The notes beneath the pieces were generated by a model. It was given only the letters and a program-made list of their open reading frames with translations. It had not been told where the DNA came from and did no database searches. Positions 35,641 to 47,900 of a stretch of 64,000 nt of DNA are shown in pieces. Source of the stretch: Owenia fusiformis (lineage: Eukaryota; Annelida; Polychaeta; Sabellida; Oweniidae); the NCBI GenBank assembly GCA_903813345.2, contig CAIIXF020000008.1, forward strand, positions 21,934,822-21,998,821, given 5' to 3'. Every line of letters begins with the position of its first letter. Position 1 is the stretch's first letter. Position numbers and translations under genes: made by a program.

Positions 35641-36529
35641 AAATCATTTCAAAAGTAATGGTTGACACATGACTAAAACATGGGTTTTCAGTTTAATGCT
35701 CATGAAACACTAAAATGAATGTACTGGGTTTCGTTGCAAGAACCTCTGTTAGTGGCATTATTTTTTTAATCTAGAATGTACTACAGTGTACTACAAAAAC
35801 GAAAAGTAAACAAAAAGTGAAAATAAAAAGCAATTATTAAAGATGGCAGCTTAGTAAAATGGCTATAGAAAATTTGGCTGTGTAATACACAGGACAGAAC
35901 AACTTTGGTCAGTTAAGATCTACTTGGAAGATAATATACTTAGAGGTATTTCATAAAATGTACAGTAACTAAAACTAAATATCATATATAATACCCTCTT
36001 CATAACCAGCATAACAAAGTCAATCTGGTATAATGCCAATATAATTTTAGTGGTCAGAATGTAAATGAAATGTTTTGCACAGTGTACATATATCGAAATA
36101 TCATAGCTTAGAGGTAGGGATTTCAAATTCCCTTTGAATAAAATCATTGATTATAACTGAGAAAATAAATACTATTTATTGCATTGCATTGATCGATAGA
36201 GACTGTCAATGGTCCAGTATTAAAAAACATAGGGAATGTTCCGCTCAGTACATCTGACTATTTCAATGGTCCGCCCTATTTTGAATTTGTTCAACAGTAC
36301 CTATCTATAGAGAAATGATGGACAACAATGACCATATCAGTCTCTCAAGTTCACAATTACTGCTCCGAATAATAGTTTGTCTAAGATGTAACTTGTGCGC
36401 ATGCGTGTATCACTACCAACAAAATACATGTATAAGTGTGTGATCTCACTAGATTTGTCCAGTTTAAGACTAGGAAGTACAACCTTGTAATATAGATGCC
36501 ATATAAGTGTACACCTCTAATAAAGAATG
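35641..36529. other. Intergenic, including the TMEM229B 3' flank
   Basis: No supported gene. The minus-strand TMEM229B 3' UTR should extend into 36.1-36.5 kb; an AATAAA on the minus strand lies at about 36174-36179. Confidence 0.4.
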
Positions 36530-37039
36530 TTAATCAGTCTTTAAGCCATTCACTTCTTGTTTTTTAGCATCTTCAACAGCTGTTATTTTCTTTAGCTCTG
36601 GTGCCCAATGTAGCTTTAGTGTATTTTTGATGACAATCTGCTCACCAAGTAGTGCTCCGATGTACCAGAAGAATGCATATTCTAGGGTAACTAAACCCAT
36701 AAAGTGGTATTCGTACCAAGGTTCATAATCCCAGGGGCAAGCATCAAATTGTCGCAATAATAACCCAGTACTGAACTCCCATACATACGTCCACACCGTG
36801 TAAATCAATGCCCTAACTAGCATTGGAATCCTGTGACTTGTTCGTATATACAACTGTTCTTGGACTAGCATGGAAGACCCATAGATGAACAGGATCCAAA
36901 TACTGGTGTAGCCTGTAAGTTTCCAGTTACGGTCTACTATGAAGTGCCATAAAGCAGTGAAGCAGACCTCACACACATAGCCATGGATGGCATACACATA
37001 GAGTCTTTGAAGTAGGGACAATGGTACTGACAGTGTCAT
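36530..37039 (-). CDS. TMEM229B: TMEM229B-like multipass membrane protein
   Basis: A 169-codon frame in one exon, close to the usual length of about 167. Family blocks are 'RLYVYAIHGYVCEVCFTALW', 'SIWILFIYGSSMLVQEQLYI', 'LIYTVWTYVWEFSTGLLLRQ', 'FDACPWDY' and 'GLVTLEYAFFWYIGALLGEQ'. Four hydrophobic segments are visible (about residues 10-32, 43-63, 75-98, 111-133), followed by a charged tail. Just upstream (37050-37048) is a splice acceptor 'tttcag', so the start codon sits 8 bases into this exon and an upstream 5' UTR exon is expected; a minus-strand donor AAG|GTGAGT at 38428/38427 is a candidate. The family is predicted to be an integral membrane protein of unclear biochemical role. Confidence 0.93.
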   Translation of the reverse strand: MTLSVPLSLLQRLYVYAIHGYVCEVCFTALWHFIVDRNWKLTGYTSIWILFIYGSSMLVQEQLYIRTSHRIPMLVRALIYTVWTYVWEFSTGLLLRQFDACPWDYEPWYEYHFMGLVTLEYAFFWYIGALLGEQIVIKNTLKLHWAPELKKITAVEDAKKQEVNGLKTD

Positions 37040-37123
37040 TCTTGAATCTGAAAAGTGAGAATTTAATTGGTTAATGAAAACACAGAATGAAATCCTGTGC
37101 TAAGGGGTGATGTGAAAAACTCA

Positions 37124-37200
37124 GACCAACCTAGTGGGGATTAAACCCACAACCTCTGGCTTTCTGCGTGGATGCTCTACCACTGAGCTATTGGACCGAC
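37124..37200 (-). repeat. tRNA-like sequence (SINE head or tRNA pseudogene)
   Basis: On the minus strand an A-box-like 'TAGCTCAGTGGTAGAGC' and a B-box-like 'GGTTTAATCCC' are spaced as in a tRNA, with a T stem GTGGG/CCCAC. The acceptor ends do not pair properly and the anticodon stem is broken, so it is not a working tRNA. A tRNA-derived SINE promoter is the best reading. It lies 85 bases upstream of the TMEM229B coding exon, inside its presumed 5' intron. Confidence 0.7.
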
Positions 37201-38915
37201 TGACTCCTACACATGAACACTACATATATGATATTGCTGCCTTTAATGCCTTACATGCCCAATTTCCTGGATCCCATATCAGTTTTACCTGTCTTTCCAG
37301 TTCGTCAATCACTCTATTTATGGTGTCACACAGAAAAATTATATATTTTAAGACACAGATTGTTACTTGATAAAAATTGTCTTGGGAGATACATGTTACT
37401 GATAACAGTGATTGGTCACCTGGAAAATCTAGCATTCTGATTGACTTTTTAAGTGACAGCTGAGCTGATCGAGCCCTTGGCATTTGAATAGAGAAGTGAA
37501 GTGCTAGGTACCAGAGACTAAGATGACTACCCTAAAACCTTGATGACTGGTTATAAACATGAGTAATGATGTTAACTTATCAAAGTGAGTTTACACTCGG
37601 TTTCTTCAGTTTCCGAGTACATTACGAATATTGCTGAAATTAGCTTACATTTGGTTTCTCCTATGTGAAGATTACCGGACCTAATGTTGATGGCGAACAT
37701 TTTCAAATACTGGCCGATTTAAGATTGAAGTGTATTTCTCTGCAATTTGAGACAGCCGCAACTTTGAGGTAAGAAATATGTGCCGAGATTCAATGTTTCT
37801 TGACTTTTGAAATATAACCTGTGGTTCTATTTGATGCACGCAAGACCAGAATGTAGAGTGTTGGAACAGGATAAGGACTTCTTTTGTAGACAATGGCATG
37901 GCTGCCCCGCCTCTAGTGACTTTGACTATTGGACTATTGACTATACACATATTTCGAAGCAAATATGTGACGTATACGTAATTCACGTGAATAGTCTGAA
38001 CGACGTTCGTTTTTTTAGCGTATCAGCATTTTATAAAAGCAAATTTTTTTAAATATCAGCATAATGCGTGATTTGCGTGACATTTTATCAAACACGCAAA
38101 ATTGATGCATGATTTCATTTTTTCCAGCAAATGCGTGACAATCACGCCTAATGCGTGAGGGTTGACAGAGCAGATGCCCAGAGGCACATGAATGCACTTG
38201 AACAATGAATCTTTGTGAAAAAGTTAATTGATACGATGACAGAATTTCTACTTTTTGTTATCTAACTTATGAACTGGAAGAATGATAGAATGATCAATGA
38301 ACTGAACATGCTGCATGTGAAAACAACAACAATGAAAAACCAACCTTGGGTCTTAGTTCAACACAAACAAAACACAATGAAAGCTTTGGCGAACTGATTA
38401 TACTGAATGCATGACTCATATACTCACCTTAGCAGAAGGCTAGTGTGTTTTCATTTGGTTATAACCTCTGATAATGCGAAAACTAACAAACTACAAAATA
38501 TTAACTCAAATTTTGTGTTTACAAAAGTACGGAGTGAATGAAAATTAATTAGGACGAATAATTAAATTACATAATGTCAAGTGTATAATATTTGTAATCA
38601 TCCGTAGACCATTTTCAACCGATTTATTTCAGATGCATATATAATTATTTTATTATTGTTTAAGAGATTTGGTAATTAAAATGTATTCGGAGTGAATATT
38701 GAACCCAAATGACCTTTTCAAGAATCTTGGCGGAAGAAATTCAAAAGTCTCTCGCATTATTCACTGTAACTACTCCAATCACCGACAGACGTACTTTATA
38801 TTACATTCAAAACATAGAAATAATATCATGGAATACAGAGATGTGAAATGTTGATTCAATTCATCGAGGAAAAATACTTGAAAATGGATCTGAACGTGGA
38901 CAGAAATTCGCCACC
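37201..38915. promoter_or_regulatory. Presumed 5' UTR intron/promoter of TMEM229B and divergent upstream region
   Basis: No coding exon supported. The minus-strand GTGAGT donor at 38427 may end a TMEM229B 5' UTR exon. About 490 bp further on, the plus-strand signal-peptide exon begins, so the two may share an intergenic promoter zone. A patch at 37965-38165 is rich in 'gcgtga'/'tcacgc' words. Confidence 0.35.
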
Positions 38916-41900
38916 ATGAAAATTTGTGGTCACCTCACCTGTCTAAAACTAACCCTACTAATACAGGTGTGCTTTTATCTTATTACTTTACAGGTAAGTC
39001 AATACATTATTTTTTACTGTTGTCAGGATGATATTGTGGAATGTAACAATTATTAAATAGTTACCATTGCATTTCAGGATAACACTTAGGTGAAGTACAC
39101 CTTTGAAGTTGAAAGTGGGAGTGGCATTTCGTTTTTAGAGATCCTAAATTTTTTTTTATACTTAGATATTAAAACTAGAAACTTGAAAGGATAAGTTTAG
39201 ATTTATAATTGTCATGCCGTCTATTTTACTCCTGGCTGGTTTTTAATGTTCAAGTTAGATTTTGGACAAAATTGAAATTAATTTGGCATTTGAATATCAT
39301 TTTATGATTTTTGATGGCCTATTGAGATTACAGTCATGTGGAAGGGAATGAATCAATAAATGAATCGCTCTAGATGAAGATAATCGGTCCTTATAATCTC
39401 ATATTAGGATTAACCCCACATGAATTTACTATTAATATCATTCAATATGTATATGTACATGTATGTTACTATATTTCCACATAGCCATCTTTAGATGGAT
39501 GTCATCTCTAAAGATGGCTATGTGCAAATATAGTAATATGTATGTACACATAGATCATAGATCAAAGGAGAAAAGAGATACTTATAATTTATGTATCATT
39601 TATTTGCGTCTAAAATAAGACAGTTACATATTATACAATAATTATATAAAATGAAATAAAGAAAGTAAATTAAAGGAACATCATTTCAATATAATATCAT
39701 CAGCATGTAACCAGAACATATGATAATAATCCACTTAATCAAGTGATAATCTATCTGTATAGCAAAATATTCTATTTTATTCCTTTAGCACTCAATTAAA
39801 AACTGTATGATGAATAATCATTTGACAGTTTTTCAGTTCACTACCTACTGCTAAAAAGCTAGAAAATATTTTAATGGTCCTTTTGAAGAAGGACAAATTC
39901 AGAGTCCTAATTAGGTAGTTGAGAAAAATACTGCAGAAAACACTTGCATGTCAAAGCATTGAAGTAAGGAGCATTGAAGCAGGAAGCCAATACACAACAT
40001 CGTGTATACTGTAATAGCTCAAGTAATGGGGTATCAGGAAGTGATATGACAACATAAAGACCAAATGCCCTTGTTTGCATGCTATTTTGTGGTATTAATC
40101 AAAATTCTCCAAAGATTTGTCATCCTTTTGTCATCAGATTATCTGTGGTTTAAATGTACTTTATTGCATGGTATATAGAGTTGACTGACAGTGTGGTTTT
40201 ATCTAGTAATCAATTACACACATACTTTAATCTGAAGTATGCGTAATCAGACCCATGATTTGTAAAAATAAAATACCTTGAGTCAAAACTACAGGGCATA
40301 CATTACCTACTTTTAATAGCCTTATCATGTGTTTGTTTAGTCTTGCTTCAAGTTCCCCCCTCCCAGCATCCCCAATTCAGGTAGTAGTTTGGGAAGAAAG
40401 GGTGGAACCGATTAATATTTTGTATTTACAATTATATTGGGTGTAGTTTGATTTGTTTGAAATATGATAAAAGCAAGGGCAATATAACATGTGTTTAATT
40501 ACTGTAATTTTCTGAGCTATTGGGCCAGCTTAGATATAATTGGTCATGCGTGTATATTTGAATTATAACACATGAATTTTGTTGTATTACTATGAATTCG
40601 GTTTAATTTGGCATTATTTAAGCTGAATATTTGATTTGATGGATTTTTTCAAATGTCCCTTGAAATCCCATAGAATTAATATTGTCAACTAACTAGTAAC
40701 TTTCTTATAGATGTTTATTTTGTCCAGAATCATTGAATATCCAAATGACAAAGACCACCAAGCAATTTACAGTATATGTTTAGACATATTTCATAGGCAG
40801 CTTGATCAAATTACTTGCAATTTACAGCTTTGCTAACCAAGAATCTATATAGAATTCACATGCCTATGTCTAAAATGTCTCTCAAATCATGCATATTCCC
40901 TGCTATTTCATGCTAAAATTTGAATGAATGGTCTCACTTTACAGCATTCATATGTAATATAAGACCTGTATTTTATATGATCATGTTCTCATTTATTCAA
41001 ATATGATCTTTGGCCATATCTTGCATTTAACCATTACATTTCATTCATGGAATTTGTACAGTTTGTTACTTGAGTATCTTATCACAACAATTAAGTTAAT
41101 TACCTTGATTACTACATGCCAGTTTTTAACATCTTTAGTGAAATTGATTTTATTATCAGTTTTTGGCATTTCTTCTCAAGTACAACTGTTTCGTTCCTAT
41201 TTTTGATTTTTCAGATGTATAATTGAATGAATTATTACCAAGTGCTCAAATACAAAGTCTGTTTCATGGAGTCTGGTTTATCTCATTCTCTGAAGGTTGA
41301 AATATACAGAAACCCTTTGCTCTTAACAAAACATTTATTAATGGAATATCACTTGAATTGAGCGTCATTAATACCAGTTAAATTACCTTATATCTTAATC
41401 TTTAGCTTTACTTTTTTGAAACAGAATCAAATTATGTGAAAATCTGTCATAACTGATACCTGAAAACATGGTTGACAAACTGATGAATTAATTATGGGAA
41501 TTAATTGTAATGGGTTAATCACATACTTATCTTAAATTCTGAAATGTGTGGAATGTTGGTTTACAAATGTAGCTTACAGAACATGTTGTGATAGTACCCT
41601 GCGTGCAGAGTCTAGTTAAACTACAAAGACGAAGCTCTCTTTTAAGAAGTGAAGTCAAACGAATGCAAAGGGTATTGTGATAGCAATACTATCATTACGT
41701 CAATGTAAATTCATTTGTAAATATCAAAGGGCTATAATGATTACTGTCAAATCTTTTTTGAAATTCCATTGCCCATTTGTGCTTCTTTGATGGTCAAGCT
41801 GAGACCTGTGGAATGTGCACCTCAGAATGTGTTGTTTCCAACAGTGATATAAATTTGATGCAAGTACCCTGAGCCAAAACTGCCCTCTGAGTAAGATTGA

Positions 41901-44900
41901 TCAAATTACAGTTTGGCATTGAACCAATGAAAGAGCATACCTAGATTGAAACAGATGTTAATCATTCAGAGTAGATAGCAGATGAAATTGATCACTCTTG
42001 TTGAAGAAGAGTATGCAAGACTGCATGGGATTATATAATGTTAGTTATGCACTCTGATCTGAAACTCTAGCTTCTTTCTACTGTTCTACTGGTATGGGGC
42101 TAAGAGACTTGTAGTTCCCCTCAATATAAACCTAAATATTTTCCTGTTTTCCGGCTTTATATTTGTCCGAGATCGTAGTTTTGTTGTTTTTCATTTTTCT
42201 AATGTTGCCATTTGTGCTTTCATTTATAATGACCAATTCCTGAGGAGTAGTAGACTGTAGATTGCACCTGATTGTCAGAGTCTAATATATGATGGAGCTC
42301 TTTTAAGAAGTGAAATAAAACTATTAGAAAGGGTTGTCAGTGTTATTCATTCTGATACTCATAGCATCTTTCGGTTTCACCTCAGGACTGAGAAGAAATG
42401 AGATGTCATGCTTTACCATGATGAGTGTTACTTGTTGGCTGAGGAAACTTTACCCATCAATTTTTAGAATTTGACCATATCATAAATGATTTTAGGAGTT
42501 TGGTGAAGAGGTCAGGAGTAATGTTCTTTGAAGTGGACATTCAGTTCATTGTAAGCAAAACATGTCATATTTCACTGTCAGTTGCTACTAGAGTTTATTT
42601 TCTTTGAAGATCTAGAGAATTGTTTCATCTAGGACAGTTGCCTAATTACTAATTAGTCTACCAGGAAAATTTTGTTATGGTTTGTCTTGTCTAAGGTTTC
42701 AAGAATCAATAGCTTTACTATATATGCCAAGTATGCTTGGGCTTTAGATTTAACTTTTTAAAAACTCTAACCTTGTAGAAAAATAAATACTTTTGATAGA
42801 TATTAAAATGTTGAAAAATATAATTACAACTTGGAGAAGAGTATTCACCATTGAAAGTTCATTCTTCTGATCTCCAGCATTAGAGCACCCAGGTCCCAGG
42901 AGCTGCACCCTATTAAAATTAGAAAATTACATGTCTTCAAAATATGTAAAGCATCCTGCTAAAAGTGTAAAATATTGAGTATTTTGTCCAAAACAGATAT
43001 GATCGGGAATCAACATCTTGTATAGAAATATGGGGAAGGCATAAGACTTCGTACATACATTGTATATTAAACCCCAGTATTAAATACAATGTAGTATATC
43101 AAGACTGTTATTTTTGAAAATATCTCTCCTATAATGAAACATTTTTCACTCCTTTTAAAAGCATCATGTCCTTTGTTTATGTTGGGGTTGGGAAGGGATT
43201 TACTGTAAGTTCACCATACTGATACTATTTAGTAACAGTTTTTCCTGACCACACATTGGGTTTATGTTACCTTAAAAATAAATAGTTGTCTGATATGAAA
43301 CATAAGACTTGTTGCAAACTTATCCTGATTTTGATGTGAGGATTTTAACCTGTAACTGAGGTGAAGTCTTGAAAACAACAATTTCAGATACAAAAACATG
43401 AGGTGTGGAACACAATTGGTAAATATGAAGTCAGTCTAATGCATAGCTACAAGAATTCTCAAGTAATGTGAGTCTATATAGAAATATGGGGAAGGCATAA
43501 CACTTTGCACATACATTGTATATTAAACCCCAGTATTACTATGTACATGTTTTAAATGAGTTTATATAACATATATGTTCTCCACAGGATTTTTCCCCAA
43601 GTGGGTGCAAAATTCTCATTTTTTTACAATTCAGACTGAAATTGGTCAAAATATGCCTATTTGTAATTATTTATCTTATTTTCAAGTGGGTGCAAATCAT
43701 TTTCAGGTAGGTGCAAGCCTATTTTTAAAATCTCAGGTGGGTCCCGCTTAACACTGCTTGGGAGATCACTGATAAACTGTAGTAAAAAGATCAGAACAAT
43801 CTGTCTAAAGGCATTACCATGGAAATCGGATAAAACAGAATGAGCATTTTGATTTTTTAGATTTCTAGTGACTAGAAACAATATTTAGGAGGCCTGGACA
43901 ATATATCTGCAATCCAAATGTTCTAATATTAGACCCATCTCCTAATGTTTACAATAAATTAGTCAAAACTAGGAACTCATTGAAAAGCAATATAGAAATG
44001 TAAATATTATTAAAAGTATGACTAGGGCTTTGCAATACAATTATCTGCAATCTCATTGCTAAAACTGGCGCCTCAAACCCTCAAATGGATACCAAGAATT
44101 AATTCAACATTAGGGATTTCATTGCAACTCTGTATAGAAATATAAACACTTAATCAGGAAAAAGATAAGTCCATGATAAGAGAGATGAGAGTGAAGTGTA
44201 TTTCATGTGCTTATAAAAATTCAGATATCTTTCTGCTAAGTTAAAAGGTAAAAAACATGATTAAATTCATATAAACTGTATGAGGATATAAAAAATGTTC
44301 TATCAAATTGTATTTTGTTCATCAAAGATTTAGGGGCTCTCTCAAAAGTTGAAACATTTTCTAATACAATAAATTATACAGTAAAGAAGTTATGTTAGTG
44401 CAACTGTAGAGCAACTAATCACACCCTTTCTGATTAAAAGCTCTCGGGAGATTAATAAATGGTCCTTGTTGGATGAAATTTTAACCTAGAACAGTTTTTA
44501 AGATGACCCCTCAAGGAGTGCATATCGACCCAATAATTTTTACATTATTTGCTCAAAGATTTCTTTGTATTTTTGCATTATATTAGGAATGTCTCTTCGT
44601 GCACTAGTATTTATATATGTAGTTAGTAGCTAAACTTAGATTTTTATGGGTATTTGATTGTTTACTTTATAAAGATCTGTATTTTGAAATGAAATCCTTT
44701 TTTATAGCCTGAGTATAATTGCACTCCTTGAAAAGGTTATTGTATACTCATATCCATGCAGTACATTCACACTACTATACCCAACACCTAGAAATGCATA
44801 AGATACTTTGATGGTCTAATTGAATTGTTTAATATATTTTTGAAAGTGCCTTACTAGCATCTAATTTTCAACCGATAAACCATTCATAAGGAACAGACAA

Positions 44901-47900
44901 ATAAAAACAAATACATAATCATTACTAATAAGCCAAATGGGTTGCTCATGAACACCAAATGCAAGGTATAGTAGTGTGATTATGTCCCCTATATACTGAA
45001 TAATAGTATGCTACTTCTGTTGTAAATTAACCATTACAGAAGCTTAAAAATTTTGGAAAAAATCTCCAGCTATTTCGCCAGAGCTCATACTTCTTTCCTC
45101 CATCCGAGTCTCTTCCTCAGCATCATGAATGAAATCCCTGGGGATAAAGAATCACAAATAAGAATTAGCAAAGAAGCCCTTGGTATACCCATGTGGCATC
45201 TGCTATTCCAAAATACATGAAACAAATTGAATTTTGGTTTGTGATTGTTCCTCACAGTGCATGCTAGTTGGCATTTTCTACTATTTTTGATTGTTAAGAT
45301 TCATGATTCATAAATAAAACAACAAAAAGTGAGAATTAGTTGTAAAGGAACAGACTATTTTACTTTTAAACAAAAATGTCTGTGCTGGTAATTTACACCA
45401 TTGGTTCTGACTCTGCCTCATTTTGGAGAAATAATTATGCTCTTTTTCACCAGCCTGAATTTTTCTAATTGATATCCTGATTCCAGCCAGTCTATTTTAG
45501 AACATAAGTTGTACCATTTATACCAGTGTGACGTAGCACAGGGACATAATTTTTTTGGAAATGAAATGAAAATATTTCTTAGGGAAATATTATGTTCATG
45601 AGATTTAATAGTTACTTTTCTCATACACATAGTTTGGTTCCTCTTCTTTAAAAGAGACCTTTAAAGCCTCTGGGTATCATAGATTGGCCCCAATTCCATT
45701 CATTACTTCTGCAAGGGAAAATTACCAGATGGATCAAAATAATTGTTATTGTTTCTTCATTATAATGAAACATTCTACAGTCTGACATAGGTCAATGTGA
45801 TCATTAATGTTATATCTAATCTGTCTCTGTTTAAATTGAAATATTAAATTATCACAGTTTGATTAATAAGTTGGGACATGATCTCATTATTGAGCAAATT
45901 GATAATTTCACGAGATATACAAGCAAATTGTTTATTTCACCCCCAAGATAGTTCTGATCCCGAGATAGTTTTTGGCTTTAATTAGAATGTGTTTTGTGTT
46001 ACTATTAGTCTGTTACCATTCAGGCTTCTGTATCTCTAAACATTGAGAAAAAATCAAAGTGATAAAAATTAAGTTTTGAAAGTGATATTATCTCAATGTA
46101 ATTACAAAGGTAAATAAATAGATGGAACTGAGATAGCCTGGTATTCTTTTAACCAGATCATTTGTAGTAATCATCTGTCATCAATTCATGTTGAGCAAGC
46201 CACAATAAAACTTGGGTCACTCCAACATGCACTTGTATGGGGAAGTAATTTGTAAATTGACTGAAGATATTTGACCACTCTTGCTTCTCATATTTTATAT
46301 GAAAACCTAACACCTCATCCTGATTTACAAGGCTTCTGTCGTTCCCACCTCCTGCAACATTGGAATTGGAAATGAAGTTGTTCATACCTTAGAAATATAA
46401 TAAGTTGCTTTATTTTTTTATTATTATCACGGGGTACCATCGAATAATTTTGGCAACGTACCGGAGAACGACATTTTACTAAGAAATGGCAATAATTTAG
46501 CACAATATATTTTTTAACTAGAGTTCTATTTTGATTTTGACAAAAGTAAGTATTCCATGCAATAACTATTTCATTCATGAGTTTGTAGGAATTCTGTTGG
46601 AACCCAGTTCTGATCAAGTACGAAGTTATTGAAATCGGCGCAGACGGACTTTACTCCGAAAGATGGTTTTTCGATTATAACTTTTCACAACATTTAAGTA
46701 TAGACTTTTGAAAAAAGTACAGAATAGTCCTTATACTTTTGAATAATTCTGTTATTTCTGATTCACACGACTCTGATTTGTTTAATTAAAAAAAAGTTTT
46801 TAAAATATTACTTAGGAACGTAACCGGAGCTGGGAACGTAACCGGAGCAGATCAGTTGAATTATTTAATCAAAAAAATTAAAATATATGATTTAAAGCAC
46901 ATATACTAATTTAAAAACATACGGGATTGTTCGAATGCGTATTTATTAATATATATGCTTTAAATCATATATTTTATTTTTTTAAATTATATAATTCAAC
47001 TGATCTGCTCCGGTTACGTTCCTAAGTAATATTTTAAAAACTTTTTTTTTAATTAAACAAATCAGAGTCGTGTGAATCAGAAATAACAGAATTATTCAAT
47101 AGTATAAGGACTATTCTGTACTTTTTTCAAAATTCTATACTTAAATGTTGTAAAAAGTTATAATCGAAAAACCATCTTTCGGAGTAAAGTTCGTCTGCGC
47201 CGATTTCAATAACTTCGTACTTGATCAGAACTGGGTTCCAACAGAATTCCTACAAACTCATGAATGAAATAGCCATTGCATGGAATACTTACTTTTGTCA
47301 AAATCAAAGGAGAACTCTAGTTAAAAAATATATTGTGCTAAATTATTGCCATTTCTTAGTAAAATGTCGTTCTCCGGTACGTTGCCAAAATTATTCGATG
47401 GTACCCCGTGATTATATGGGTGTTCATATACTATTGGGTTGCACTTATAAACCTTGTGGTTTGACTTGCAATATAGAGATGGTTGGCTTGTCATAAGGAG
47501 GTGTTTGACTTCTCATGCTGACATGCTTGACTTATTCACCAGTTCTACACATACAGAGTTGTTTCTCTAAGATACATATGCGATTTCTGTTATTAAGTAG
47601 AGTCAGTAGTTCAGTTCATGGTCTATTGACCCCTCTGCTTCAGATATGGTATCAATCTATGTATGGTCACCTTTATCTTGGCACCCATCTTTATCTTAAA
47701 TACAACCATCTTGAAAGTTATTAATCAAAACTGGACATTGGAATCTTGAGATATCAAATGAAATTAATTGAATTGTCTGGTTTGGTCATCAACCATGGCC
47801 GTACTGATGTATAATGAATCTTTTTAATGTGCATTTATTTTAACATGGTCAGTCCAATTGTTGGATGGGTGATAAGGGAATATACTCCAGAATCTACTAC

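Noticed and set aside
37124-37200. Functional tRNA gene
   Set aside because: A- and B-box-like words are present but the acceptor and anticodon stems do not pair; kept only as a tRNA-derived repeat.
46315-47496. Two nearly identical open frames (about 90-100 codons) on opposite strands
   Set aside because: They are the same sequence in the two arms of the 983-bp palindrome; no homology to a known protein.
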